Shown here piece by piece: positions 36,168 to 43,826 of a stretch of DNA of 64,000 nt. The position numbers and the translations under genes were made by a program. The stretch is taken from assembly GCA_963799365.1 (NCBI GenBank), contig CAWCWV010000001.1, positions 1-64,000 on the forward strand, in the 5' to 3' direction. Position 1 is the stretch's first letter. Every line of letters starts with the position of its first letter. Below the pieces are notes generated by a model. That model made no database searches and had not been told where the DNA came from. It worked only from the letters and a program-made list of their open reading frames with translations. The stretch is from Marinirhabdus sp963799365. Its GTDB lineage: Bacteria > Bacteroidota > Bacteroidia > Flavobacteriales > Flavobacteriaceae.

Positions 36168-36226
36168 ATTGACACGTTAGCGGGAAGTTTTGACGTTCTA
36201 ATAGCCTGTTTACTATCGCATCTTTG
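36168..36226 (+). promoter_or_regulatory. Putative AraC-dependent promoter 2
   Basis: ATTGACA at 36168 and GGGAA at 36182-36186 match promoter 1, and CTATCGCATCTTTG is repeated exactly at 36213-36226. The offset between blocks is again 45 bases and TTC again replaces a -33 TTG. It lies 21 bases before the ATG of a 49-codon gene and presumably drives genes 36247-37418. Confidence 0.6.
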
Positions 36227-36246
36227 ACACACCAAAAAGTAACATT

Positions 36247-36396
36247 ATGGAACACACAACAAAATCAATATCCAACTTAATTGAAATTTTCAGAAGCCAA
36301 AAAAATGAACTTTCAAACAAGATAAACGCACTCACGCATTGTAAGCATAAAAGTTTACACGATTACTATTGCGATGCAGAGAACCCTTTTGTTTAG
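36247..36396 (+). CDS. Small 49-residue protein of unknown function
   Basis: An ATG at 36247 opens a 49-codon frame beginning MEHTTKSISNLIEIFRSQKN and ending CDAENPFV before a TAG. It begins 20 bases after the -7-like element of promoter 2 and precedes the AhpD-like gene by 62 bases. The second half carries histidines and cysteines (HCKHKSLHDYYCD), a possible metal or haem site. The promoter placement supports translation. It could instead be a leader peptide for the operon. No family recognised. Confidence 0.55.
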   Translation: MEHTTKSISNLIEIFRSQKNELSNKINALTHCKHKSLHDYYCDAENPFV

Positions 36397-36458
36397 TTCA
36401 AAGACAATTAAAAAAATTTATAAACCCGTCTATTTATTTAGGCATAAAAACTAAAATT

Positions 36459-37007
36459 ATGAGCACATTTAATGTACCCACAAGAGAAGAAGTAAATACT
36501 ACGAATCAAGCGATTTTCGATCAGCTTAAAAGTAAACTAGGTTTTGTACCTAACATTTTTGCCACCTATGCGCACAGTGAGACTGGGCTCGAGAATTATT
36601 TGAATTTCTCGAACGCTAAAACATCACTTTCGCCCAAAGAAAAAGAAGTGGTTAACCTTGTTGTAAGCCAGGTAAATAGTTGTGATTACTGCCTAGCCGC
36701 ACACACGGCCATAGCCGGAATGAATGGTTTTACACCAGAACAAATTTTAGAATTACGTGCTGGAGAAGCATCTTTCGATTCAAAATTGAATGCTTTGGCT
36801 GCTTTAGCAAAAAACATGGTAGAAACCCGAGGAAAAACAGACAGTGCCGTTGTAAACACCTTTTTTGAAAAAGGCTATACAAAAGGAAGTTTGGTGGACC
36901 TCACAAACTTAGTAGGTGAAAAGACTGTTGCAAACTACTTACACAATACCACAAAAGTACCGGTAGATTTTCCTGCAGCACCTGCACTCACATTACAATC
37001 TGTATAA
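36459..37007 (+). CDS. Carboxymuconolactone decarboxylase/AhpD-like protein
   Basis: A 182-residue AhpD-fold protein. The redox or decarboxylase motif CxxCxxxH is complete: VNSCDYCLAAHTAIAG near residue 72. The usual N-terminal KSKLGFVPNIFATYAHS is present. Members act as peroxidase-linked disulfide reductases or as decarboxylases; the CxxC favours a thiol-redox role. The ATG at 36459 starts the conserved region, and the upstream open frame overlaps the 49-codon gene. It likely forms an operon with the small gene and the cupredoxin-like gene, under promoter 2. Confidence 0.85.
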   Translation: MSTFNVPTREEVNTTNQAIFDQLKSKLGFVPNIFATYAHSETGLENYLNFSNAKTSLSPKEKEVVNLVVSQVNSCDYCLAAHTAIAGMNGFTPEQILELRAGEASFDSKLNALAALAKNMVETRGKTDSAVVNTFFEKGYTKGSLVDLTNLVGEKTVANYLHNTTKVPVDFPAAPALTLQSV

Positions 37008-37028
37008 TTAATCTTAAACTTTAAAATC

Positions 37029-37418
37029 ATGAAAAAAGTAATTTCAATCCTAATAATCGTTTTAAGTTTCACGGCCTTTGCACAAGCACAGGACATGATG
37101 AAAGAAATGGAAACCGAAGTAATTTCGTTAACGCAAACCCCTGGCGAATTCACTCAAAAAAGTAAGACCGTAAAAGCTGGCTCTTACGTTTTTGAAATCA
37201 CCAATAAAAATGCTGGAACCGATGTGGGTTTTGTTCTGGTAAAAAAAGGACAGGATGTGTCCAACTCAGAAAACCATATTAAGACGGCATATGTTACCAA
37301 TGTAGTGAAAGAAGGTAAAACCGAAAAGAGCCAAGTGACCAAACTGGATAAAGGCGAGTACGTTTATTTTTGCCCGTTGAATAAAACAACTACAGACAAT
37401 ACGCTGATAGTTCAATAA
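37029..37418 (+). CDS. Exported cupredoxin-like protein
   Basis: A 129-residue protein with a signal peptide (MKKVISILIIVLSFTAFAQA). The mature part is a single beta-sandwich domain with KAGSYVFEITNKNAGTDVGF and the end YVYFCPLNKTTTDNTLIVQ. That end resembles the copper-loop region of plastocyanin-like folds, but the full His-Cys-His-Met set is not obvious, so copper binding is uncertain. It follows the AhpD-like gene by 21 bases and is closed by a terminator. It is probably periplasmic or surface-associated and induced by the upstream AraC regulator. Confidence 0.7.
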   Translation: MKKVISILIIVLSFTAFAQAQDMMKEMETEVISLTQTPGEFTQKSKTVKAGSYVFEITNKNAGTDVGFVLVKKGQDVSNSENHIKTAYVTNVVKEGKTEKSQVTKLDKGEYVYFCPLNKTTTDNTLIVQ

Positions 37419-37440
37419 ATTCCCCGTTAAATTTGTTATA

Positions 37441-37473
37441 AAAGAGTCTCAATTATGAGGCTCTTTTTTTATT
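37441..37473 (+). terminator. Terminator after the cupredoxin-like gene
   Basis: AAAGAGTCTCA (37441-37451) pairs with TGAGGCTCTTT (37456-37466) with one G-T wobble, and a T run follows. It closes the unit beginning at promoter 2. Confidence 0.85.
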
Positions 37474-37482
37474 TTGAACGTA

Positions 37483-37659
37483 ATGGGTAATAAGAAGAAG
37501 AAAAGTAAAAGCGAACTCAAAACAGAGTGTTGCGATAAGTACCTTAAAAAAGGAGCACACAAACGCTGCAATCGTTGTCCATGTTTGGATATGACGGCTG
37601 AGGAGAAAACGTCCAGATTTTTGGAAATGGGATTAGTTTTAAAAAAATTACTCCCCTAA
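37483..37659 (+). CDS. Small basic Cys-rich protein
   Basis: A 58-residue protein beginning MGNKKKKSKSELKTECCDKY, with cysteines arranged CC, then CNRCPC near residue 33, and a C-terminal helix (SRFLEMGLVLKKLLP). The pattern suggests a small zinc- or iron-binding protein; no named family is assigned. The ATG at 37483 is preferred to the TTG three codons earlier. Its last 12 bases overlap the end of recQ on the opposite strand, so both stops lie within a shared 3' region. Confidence 0.65.
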   Translation: MGNKKKKSKSELKTECCDKYLKKGAHKRCNRCPCLDMTAEEKTSRFLEMGLVLKKLLP

Positions 37660-39741
37660 TAACAACCCAAACTTAATTTTCCAATACGGCATTTGTGCTT
37701 CAAAATACTCGAAATAAGGTTTTAAACCTTCGGGATCTTCTAACTCGTTTTTCGCTTTCTGTACTGCTGAAATTTCTTCCGAAGTAATAAATTGAAGTAA
37801 ATTTATATTATGTCCTAACTCCTTCATTTTTAAAAAATGCCCATAGACCGTGTTTTCTGAAACCCCTCTTTTTTCAGCAATTTCAGCAACCGAAAGTCCT
37901 TTTTCAAATAACTCCATGCTACGTTCGTGTGTAGCCACTTTACTTTCCAATGCATCCCTGTGTTTGGAGATTACCTGCAAAAATATATCTGCATATTTTT
38001 CTAATTTGGCGCGTCCTACTCCGCTTATTTTGGCAAAATCGGCAACAGTTTTTGGCATATTGTTTTCCATATCTTCCAAACTGGCATCGCTAAAAATAAC
38101 ATAGGCAGGCACACCAGCTTCCCCAGCCAATTTGGTTCTTAGCGTTCGTAGTTTTTCGAATAAATCTTTTCCTTTTTTGGTGGTGCGTTCCTTCTTAACA
38201 GTAACTGCTTCTGGTTGCATTAAGTCTGCCAAGCGTACTTTTTTACCTTCGAATAGAATTTTCTTAGCCGTTGGTGTGAGTACCAGGCGTCCGTTTTCGT
38301 GAAACCAGATTTCCAAAACTCCTTGGTTTAATAATTGAATGACGTACTGCTGTAAATCTTTCCACGGAATATTTTTAGCAGCACCAAACGTTTTTAAATG
38401 TTGGTAGCCTTTATCAACAACCTGAGCATTTTGAGAGCCACGTAAAACATCCAGCACCATTCCCATCGCTTCCTGCTCCTGCAAACGTGCAACAGCCGAA
38501 CATACTTTTTGTGCAATCACGGTCCCATCAATATACTGTGGTGGTGTTTTACAGATATCGCAATTACCACAATCCTGCGTCATGTGTTCTCCAAAATAAT
38601 TGAGTAAGGCTTTACGGCGGCAGCTCAACGCTTCTGCAAACTGTTGCATGCGCTCTAATTTGGCTAGCTGAAATTCTTCAGTTTGCGTGCCTTGTGTAAA
38701 TTTCCGAAGCATAATTACATCGGCAAAACTGTAAAACATCAAGCCGTGAGCTGGGAGTCCATCCCTACCGCTTCGACCAATTTCCTGGTAGTAGCCTTCA
38801 ATATTTTTGGGCATGTTGTAATGGATTACCCACCTCACATTACTTTTATCTATCCCCATTCCAAAAGCGATTGTGGCCACAATAATGGGTACTCGGTCAT
38901 TGATGAAGTCGTCTTGAATACGGCTTCGTTCCTCGGCTTCAATGCCTGCGTGATAGGCTTGGGCTTTGTATCCTTTTGCGACGAGTTTTGAAGCGACTGT
39001 TTCAGTGTTTTTACGGCTTAAACAGTAAATAATTCCGCTTTGGGTTTCTTTGTCTTTCAGAAATTTTAAAACCTGTTGCATCCGTTGTTGTCCTGGGCGA
39101 ACGTCCAAATACAAATTAGGCCTGTCAAAAGAGGATACAAATCGCTTGGCGCTAGGGATTCCTAATTGCTTTACAATATCATTCTGTGTAGCACGGTCTG
39201 CCGTTGCTGTTAAAGCGATTACAGGCGTCTGTGGGAACTCGTCTTGCAACCTACTAAGTTGTGTATAGGCAGGTCTAAAATCATGACCCCAAGAAGAAAT
39301 ACAATGCGCTTCATCTACTGCGATCAAGGAAATTTCAGTTTTTTGAAAATAATTGGTGAGATTCCACAAGCTTTCAGGAGCAACGTATAGTAGCTTTAAT
39401 TGTCCGGTCATTAAATTAGTAAGCACCTTTTCCTGTACTTCGGGCAACTGACTACTATTATAATAAGAGGCAGCAATTCCGTTTGCATTAAGGGCATCTA
39501 CCTGATCCTTCATTAAGGCAATTAAAGGCGAAATAACGATTGCCGTACCTTCCAGCACCAAAGCCGGCAACTGAAAACACAACGATTTTCCACCCCCCGT
39601 TGGCATAATGGCCAAGGTATTTTTACCCGCCAATACATTTTCAATTATCTCCTGCTGATTAGGACGAAAGGTGTCGAAACCGAAGTGGATTTTTAGGAGG
39701 GCATTAATAGTTGGAGATTGGATTTTTGTTGTGGAATTCAT
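37648..39741 (-). CDS. recQ: ATP-dependent DNA helicase RecQ
   Basis: A 697-residue RecQ. Helicase motifs are TFRPNQQEIIENVLAG (motif 0), AIMPTGGGKSLCFQLPA (Walker A), AVDEAHCISSWGHDFRPAY (DEAH and aromatic loop) and QEIGRSGRDGLPA (motif VI). An RQC domain with the zinc cysteines (SCRRKALLNYFGEH, CGNCDIC) follows. HRDC (LRTKLAGEAGVPAYVIFSD) and a terminal helix-turn-helix (VAEIAEKRGVSENTVYGHFL) complete the protein. The frame runs 30 codons further upstream, but ATG 39741 begins the conserved part. It unwinds recombination intermediates. Confidence 0.93.
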   Translation of the reverse strand: MNSTTKIQSPTINALLKIHFGFDTFRPNQQEIIENVLAGKNTLAIMPTGGGKSLCFQLPALVLEGTAIVISPLIALMKDQVDALNANGIAASYYNSSQLPEVQEKVLTNLMTGQLKLLYVAPESLWNLTNYFQKTEISLIAVDEAHCISSWGHDFRPAYTQLSRLQDEFPQTPVIALTATADRATQNDIVKQLGIPSAKRFVSSFDRPNLYLDVRPGQQRMQQVLKFLKDKETQSGIIYCLSRKNTETVASKLVAKGYKAQAYHAGIEAEERSRIQDDFINDRVPIIVATIAFGMGIDKSNVRWVIHYNMPKNIEGYYQEIGRSGRDGLPAHGLMFYSFADVIMLRKFTQGTQTEEFQLAKLERMQQFAEALSCRRKALLNYFGEHMTQDCGNCDICKTPPQYIDGTVIAQKVCSAVARLQEQEAMGMVLDVLRGSQNAQVVDKGYQHLKTFGAAKNIPWKDLQQYVIQLLNQGVLEIWFHENGRLVLTPTAKKILFEGKKVRLADLMQPEAVTVKKERTTKKGKDLFEKLRTLRTKLAGEAGVPAYVIFSDASLEDMENNMPKTVADFAKISGVGRAKLEKYADIFLQVISKHRDALESKVATHERSMELFEKGLSVAEIAEKRGVSENTVYGHFLKMKELGHNINLLQFITSEEISAVQKAKNELEDPEGLKPYFEYFEAQMPYWKIKFGLLLGE

Positions 39742-39745
39742 TATG

Positions 39746-39863
39746 GTAAAATTAAATATAATTTGTGTCTTGGGTGCCGGTCCTTCGATACAATTCCGAT
39801 AAAATTTTTGAAAAAATTTTATCGGAATCACTCAGGAACCTTAGCTTTGGAATTTAATTTTAC
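39746..39863. repeat. Nested palindrome between recQ and the GIY-YIG gene
   Basis: Outer arms GTAAAATTAAAT (39746-39757) and ATTTAATTTTAC (39852-39863) are exact complements. Inside them, ATTCCGATAAAATTTTT (39793-39809) and its complement (39812-39828) form a perfect 17-bp stem with a 2-base loop. The second outer arm ends exactly at the GIY-YIG stop. It could serve as a terminator for that gene, but the arrangement is more elaborate than needed. Confidence 0.7.
39826..39844. repeat. Left inverted repeat of the GIY-YIG cassette
   Basis: AATCACTCAGGAACCTTAG. Its reverse complement matches 40225-40243 at 18 of 19 positions, and the two bracket the GIY-YIG gene. Confidence 0.75.
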
Positions 39864-40150
39864 TATCGGAAGTGTTTTTTTGATAGTATTTTTAAGTTCT
39901 TTTCATTACTATTGATGAGTGCTTCTTTCTTTTTTCTTGACCACTTTTTTATTTGATGTTCTCTTTTAAACGCAAGGTCTATTCGTGTGAAAATTTCAAC
40001 ATATACTAATTGAACTGGCAATCTTTTGATAGTGTAAGTGGCTCCTTCACCATTAAAATGTTGCCAAAATCGTAAGCCCACATCTTTTGTACTTCCAACG
40101 TAATATGAATTATCTCTGCATTTTAAAATATATAAATAAGAATTTGCCAT
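39863..40150 (-). CDS. GIY-YIG nuclease family protein
   Basis: A 95-residue single-domain GIY-YIG protein. YLYILKCRDNSYYVGSTKDV holds the two Tyr motifs (YIL and YVG), with the catalytic Arg in GLRFWQH and Glu in KREHQIKKW. It is of the short YhbQ/URI type, without a DNA-binding extension. It sits between ssb and recQ in the same orientation and is bracketed by 19-bp inverted repeats (39826 and 40225), suggesting an inserted cassette. Solitary copies of this family are common in Bacteroidota genomes. Substrate unknown. Confidence 0.88.
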   Translation of the reverse strand: MANSYLYILKCRDNSYYVGSTKDVGLRFWQHFNGEGATYTIKRLPVQLVYVEIFTRIDLAFKREHQIKKWSRKKKEALINSNEKNLKILSKKHFR

Positions 40151-40224
40151 ATTATGTTTTCGATTATTGCTTCTTTGATTTTATTTCCGGTTAAAGATTT
40201 CAAAAAGTAAATGGACATCTCAAT

Positions 40225-40243
40225 CTAAGGTTGCTGAGTGATT
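40225..40243. repeat. Right inverted repeat of the GIY-YIG cassette
   Basis: CTAAGGTTGCTGAGTGATT, the reverse complement of 39826-39844 apart from one base. It abuts the ssb terminator. Confidence 0.75.
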
Positions 40244-40244
40244 T

Positions 40245-40280
40245 AAAAAATAAAGGCGCAACAAGGCGCCTTTATTTTTT
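40245..40280 (-). terminator. Terminator for ssb
   Basis: A perfect 15-bp stem: AAAAAATAAAGGCGC (40245-40259) pairs with GCGCCTTTATTTTTT (40266-40280), with a 6-base loop. It lies just downstream of ssb on the minus strand. Confidence 0.88.
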
Positions 40281-40303
40281 AAATTGTATCGAAGCAGCCA
40301 GGG

Positions 40304-40636
40304 CTACTTCGACAACATCAACAACTCATTACACAACACCTCCGTGATATAATGTTTTGTACCATCCTTATCGTCCCAAGAGCGGTTGGTAAGTTTGCCT
40401 TCTATGGCGATTTCCTGCCCTTTGGTTACATAGTTTTCTACCACGTTTACTAGGCCGCCTTTTACTACGATGTTGTGCCAGAAAGCACGTTCTACTTTTT
40501 GACCTTCTTTGTCTTTGTAGCTGTCGTCCGTGGCCATGGAGAATTTCGCCATTTTGTTGCCGTCTTTAAAGGTTACAATTTCTGGGTCTTGTCCCAATCT
40601 TCCAATCAACTGTACTTTGTTTCTAAGTGCGTTCAT
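40304..40636 (-). CDS. ssb: Short single-stranded DNA-binding protein
   Basis: A 110-residue OB-fold protein starting MNALRNKVQLIGRLGQDPEI, with AFWHNIVVKGGLVNVVENYV and KGQEIAIEGKLTNRSW, the standard SSB core. It ends right after the OB fold (NELLMLSK) and lacks the flexible linker and acidic DDDIPF-like tip that recruits partners. It is therefore likely the short SSB paralogue of Bacteroidota rather than the replication SSB. Upstream lie four 10-bp-phased repeats at 40758-40797. A strong terminator follows. Confidence 0.9.
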   Translation of the reverse strand: MNALRNKVQLIGRLGQDPEIVTFKDGNKMAKFSMATDDSYKDKEGQKVERAFWHNIVVKGGLVNVVENYVTKGQEIAIEGKLTNRSWDDKDGTKHYITEVLCNELLMLSK

Positions 40637-41127
40637 AATTTCTAAATTTTAATGTTAAACAGTTAAGTCTATTTCAGAATCGGTCTGAATGCCGTTGTCG
40701 ATTTGTTTCAACAGTGCAAATATTAGACAGCTTGGAAAAAGGAGTCGGTTGGGAAGTGTTTATAGTCGTTTATAAATGTTTGTAAACGTTTGTTCTTTGC
40801 TATGAGCCTTTGTAATATGAAATAATTGAAATCAAAAAAAATTGTACTTTGTAATACTTTTTCAATTAAAATGAAAGTTTTTAAGGCACTTCTATACAAA
40901 GTAGAACAACGAGAGCATGAAATTAAACATAGATTTTCTATTCGGTTTTTATTTACTAAATTAGTTGCAACCAATGCAACGAAACCTTACCCAACGCTGT
41001 TGCAATTCTTTTTGGCATATATAGTCACCTAGTTAAGACCGTAAGAAATGAAAATACTTTCATTTTAACTACAATTAAAGAATACGCCATTTGGATGTAA
41101 AAATAGTTAACAAGTAAACAAGAGAAC
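40637..41127. other. 491-bp gap upstream of ssb
   Basis: No convincing gene. It holds four degenerate repeats of GTTTATAA type in exact 10-base register (40758, 40768, 40778, 40788), perhaps a regulatory array for ssb. An AT-rich stretch with TGTACTTTGTAATAC at 40843-40857 follows. Short frames on both strands lack family features or a credible start context. The right end leads into the exported protein at 41128. Confidence 0.5.
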
Positions 41128-41484
41128 ATGAAAAAACTGATACTACTGCTATCAATTGTGCTTTTTACGCAATACGAAACTTTTGCGCAAGTTGAATTTG
41201 AATTAAGCCCTTCTCAAAGCATGTGCATTACTGGAAAAGGGCCTGGACAAGATGCAGCCAAAAATCCCTATGATGGACAAAATTGTTTTGCGATAATTGA
41301 AAATATAGGACAACCAGAGTTTTCGATTAGAACACAATATGATGGAAAAGTAATGGAAACCATACAAATTGCTAAAGGAGATATCAAAAAAGTAGCTTTG
41401 CCAATAGGCTATGAATTGTATCTGGATACAAACTCAAAAGGAAAGGCAAAAGCGAAAGTAGCATTTGAAAGAATGATGGAGTAA
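41128..41484 (+). CDS. Small exported protein of unknown function
   Basis: A 118-residue protein with a signal peptide (MKKLILLLSIVLFTQYETFA, cut near FAQ). The mature 98 residues include SMCITGKGPGQDAAKNPYDG, a cysteine pair that may form a disulfide (SMC and NCFA), and a likely beta-sandwich (FSIRTQYDGKVMETIQIAKG). I do not recognise the family. It stands alone between the ssb upstream gap and a methyltransferase 168 bases on. It is probably periplasmic. Confidence 0.7.
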   Translation: MKKLILLLSIVLFTQYETFAQVEFELSPSQSMCITGKGPGQDAAKNPYDGQNCFAIIENIGQPEFSIRTQYDGKVMETIQIAKGDIKKVALPIGYELYLDTNSKGKAKAKVAFERMME

Positions 41485-41652
41485 ACAAAGGTAAAAATTC
41501 TAATAGTACCTAAATTCTAGTAATCACTAATAATTTTAATCTATTACGAAACTCCAAGGACACCTTACCTACAAAATTCCTATTTCAATTAGACATGAGG
41601 CTGTCGTTGTTTCTTACTTAACCCTACAAACAATAATTTAGCACATTACAGT

Positions 41653-42465
41653 ATGGCAAAAACTACTCAACCCTACATTCTTGGAACCGATGCTCAAGAA
41701 CTACATCGCTTGGGTGTACAGCATCAAATCTGGGCAACCGAAGCTCAAAAAAGCTGGGAACTTGCGGGTTTTAAAGCTGGAGAAACTATTTTGGATTTAG
41801 GTTGTGGACCTGGCTTTTGTAGTAAAGAACTGGCATACATCGTTGGTGAAACTGGCAAGGTCCTGGGTGTAGATCTTGACGAAGGGTACATACAACACTT
41901 AACTCAAGTAGCAGATTTATACCATTTGAATATTGACGGTATCTGTTCAGATTTTGACGATTTACAGTTGCAAAAAGATTCATTAGATGGTATGTATTGC
42001 CGATGGGCTATGGCGTGGATTCCCAATCCGAAAGAAATTCTTAAAAAAGTTTTCGACGCGCTTAAACCTGGCGGGAAAGTAGTTTTTCACGAATATTACG
42101 ATTGGAGTACCCACCAAACCGAACCACAGCTCCCAGGACTCAACAAAGCAATTGCAACCTGCTTAAAGAGTTTTAAAGACCAAAAAGGTGAAATAGATAT
42201 AGGAAGGGAACTTCCTAAAATGCTGGCTGAAATAGGAATGAATGTTAGCAGCATTCGTTTGATGCCTAAATTGGCACAACCAGATAACATAGTGTGGCAA
42301 TGGCCAAAAACGTTTTATTACAGCTATTTTCCAAGACTCGTGCAAATGGGACTTTTAACCGAAAAAGAAGCAAAACAAGCCTTCAAGGATCACAAAATGC
42401 TGGAAAATGATAAAAATACCACGCTTTTCTGCCCAATGATGGTAGAAGTGATTGCTGAAAAATAA
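41653..42465 (+). CDS. Class I SAM-dependent methyltransferase
   Basis: A 270-residue methyltransferase. Motif I is ILDLGCGPGFCSKELAYIVG near residue 46, motif II has the acidic GVDLDEGY near 75, and WIPNPKEILKKVFDALKPGG is the post-motif III region near 117. The C-terminal third forms a substrate cap. The N-terminal ELHRLGVQHQIWATEAQKSW is shared by UbiE/small-molecule methyltransferases of Bacteroidota. The substrate cannot be inferred. It is convergent with rseP. Confidence 0.85.
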   Translation: MAKTTQPYILGTDAQELHRLGVQHQIWATEAQKSWELAGFKAGETILDLGCGPGFCSKELAYIVGETGKVLGVDLDEGYIQHLTQVADLYHLNIDGICSDFDDLQLQKDSLDGMYCRWAMAWIPNPKEILKKVFDALKPGGKVVFHEYYDWSTHQTEPQLPGLNKAIATCLKSFKDQKGEIDIGRELPKMLAEIGMNVSSIRLMPKLAQPDNIVWQWPKTFYYSYFPRLVQMGLLTEKEAKQAFKDHKMLENDKNTTLFCPMMVEVIAEK

Positions 42466-42500
42466 AATTTAAGTGTTTATTGTATTTGAAAATAAATCTA

Positions 42501-43826
42501 CTACTCAAACAACCACCTATAAATATCGTTTCCATTAGCAAACAATACCAAACCAATCAGCAAAAAGAACCCTACCATTTGGGCAATTTCCATAAACTTA
42601 TCATTTGGTTTACGACCCGAAATCATTTCGTATAACAAAAACATAACATGACCTCCATCTAATGCCGGGATTGGCAGTATATTCATAAAGGCTAAAATGA
42701 TAGAAATAAGTGCCGTGGTCATCCAAAAGCTGGTCCAGTTCCACGTATCTGGGAAGAGATTCCCTATAGCGCCAAAACCTCCAACCTGCGTAGCTCCCTC
42801 TTCGGTAAACACATATTTAAATTGGTACACGTAATCTTTTAATATATTAACACCATACTTAATTCCACCACCAATACTTTCGCCAAAGCTGTAGTCTATT
42901 TGTTGGTAATTATTGGTATACTCTCTTGCCAAATTATTAATCCCTAGTTGGCCTTTATCGTTTGGAGTAACTGTAAATTCTTTTGTTTCGCCATTTCTTA
43001 ATACAGTGATTGCTACAGGCTTATCTGGATTTGCACCTACAGCTTCAGACATACTTCTAAAGGTACTCACGTTGGTTCCGTTTACCTGTAATACGCGATC
43101 GCCAACTTGCAAAGCCGACTTCCCCGCTGGATAGTCTGGATAAATAGTATCAATTACTGTGGTGCGCATTGGCTGAAATGGTTCCAAATCGCCAGCCTTA
43201 AACATGGTCATTCCAATTTCTTCTGGAAGGGCTATGGTTTGTGTATTACCGTCGTTATGCTTTACCGTAATATTTTCTACATCACGCAGGAAAAGAAAGC
43301 GGTTCAAATTGTTCAAGTTTTCAAAATCTTCCCCATTCACTTGTAACACCCGATCGCCGTCTTGAAAGCCTAATTTCTTAAATTCTTGTGATACTGAAAA
43401 TCCGTTAGGTAAGTTATCATTGGTTACAATTTTTTGACCATTGTTATAGAAAACAAAGATATAAATAAGCATTCCTACAATTATATTAACTGTCACACCA
43501 CCCAACATAATAATTAATCGTTGCCAAGCTGGTTTGCTTCTAAACTCCCAAGGTTGTGGTGGTAATGCCATTTGCTCCTTGTCCATACTCTCATCTATCA
43601 TTCCGGCAATTTTCACGTAACCTCCTAATGGCAACCAACCGATTCCGTAGGTAGTTTCACCAATTTTTTTCTTTACCAACGCAAACTTTACATCAAAAAA
43701 CAGGAAGAATTTTTCCACCCTTGTCTTAAAAATTTTGGCAGGAATAAAATGTCCCAATTCGTGGAGTACAATTAATAAAGATAAACTTAATAATAGCTGG
43801 ATTGCTTTAACTGCAAATGGACTCAT
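42501..43826 (-). CDS. rseP: RIP site-2 metalloprotease RseP
   Basis: A 441-residue intramembrane zinc protease. The HELGH zinc motif lies at residues 22-26 in the first membrane helix. Two PDZ domains span about 130-300 (VLQVNGEDFENLNNLNRFL and GDRVLQVNGTNVSTFRS). ILPIPALDGGHVMFLLYEM near 390 carries the third zinc ligand. It cleaves anti-sigma factors or signal-peptide remnants. The frame extends 16 codons upstream but ATG 43826 begins the canonical helix. A TACTTTTG box lies about 45 bases upstream. Confidence 0.92.
   Translation of the reverse strand: MSPFAVKAIQLLLSLSLLIVLHELGHFIPAKIFKTRVEKFFLFFDVKFALVKKKIGETTYGIGWLPLGGYVKIAGMIDESMDKEQMALPPQPWEFRSKPAWQRLIIMLGGVTVNIIVGMLIYIFVFYNNGQKIVTNDNLPNGFSVSQEFKKLGFQDGDRVLQVNGEDFENLNNLNRFLFLRDVENITVKHNDGNTQTIALPEEIGMTMFKAGDLEPFQPMRTTVIDTIYPDYPAGKSALQVGDRVLQVNGTNVSTFRSMSEAVGANPDKPVAITVLRNGETKEFTVTPNDKGQLGINNLAREYTNNYQQIDYSFGESIGGGIKYGVNILKDYVYQFKYVFTEEGATQVGGFGAIGNLFPDTWNWTSFWMTTALISIILAFMNILPIPALDGGHVMFLLYEMISGRKPNDKFMEIAQMVGFFLLIGLVLFANGNDIYRWLFE

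Noticed and set aside
40723..41032. Overlapping frames on both strands upstream of ssb
   Set aside because: Neither translation resembles a protein family, and the two overlap each other almost completely; the phased repeats explain the open sequence better.
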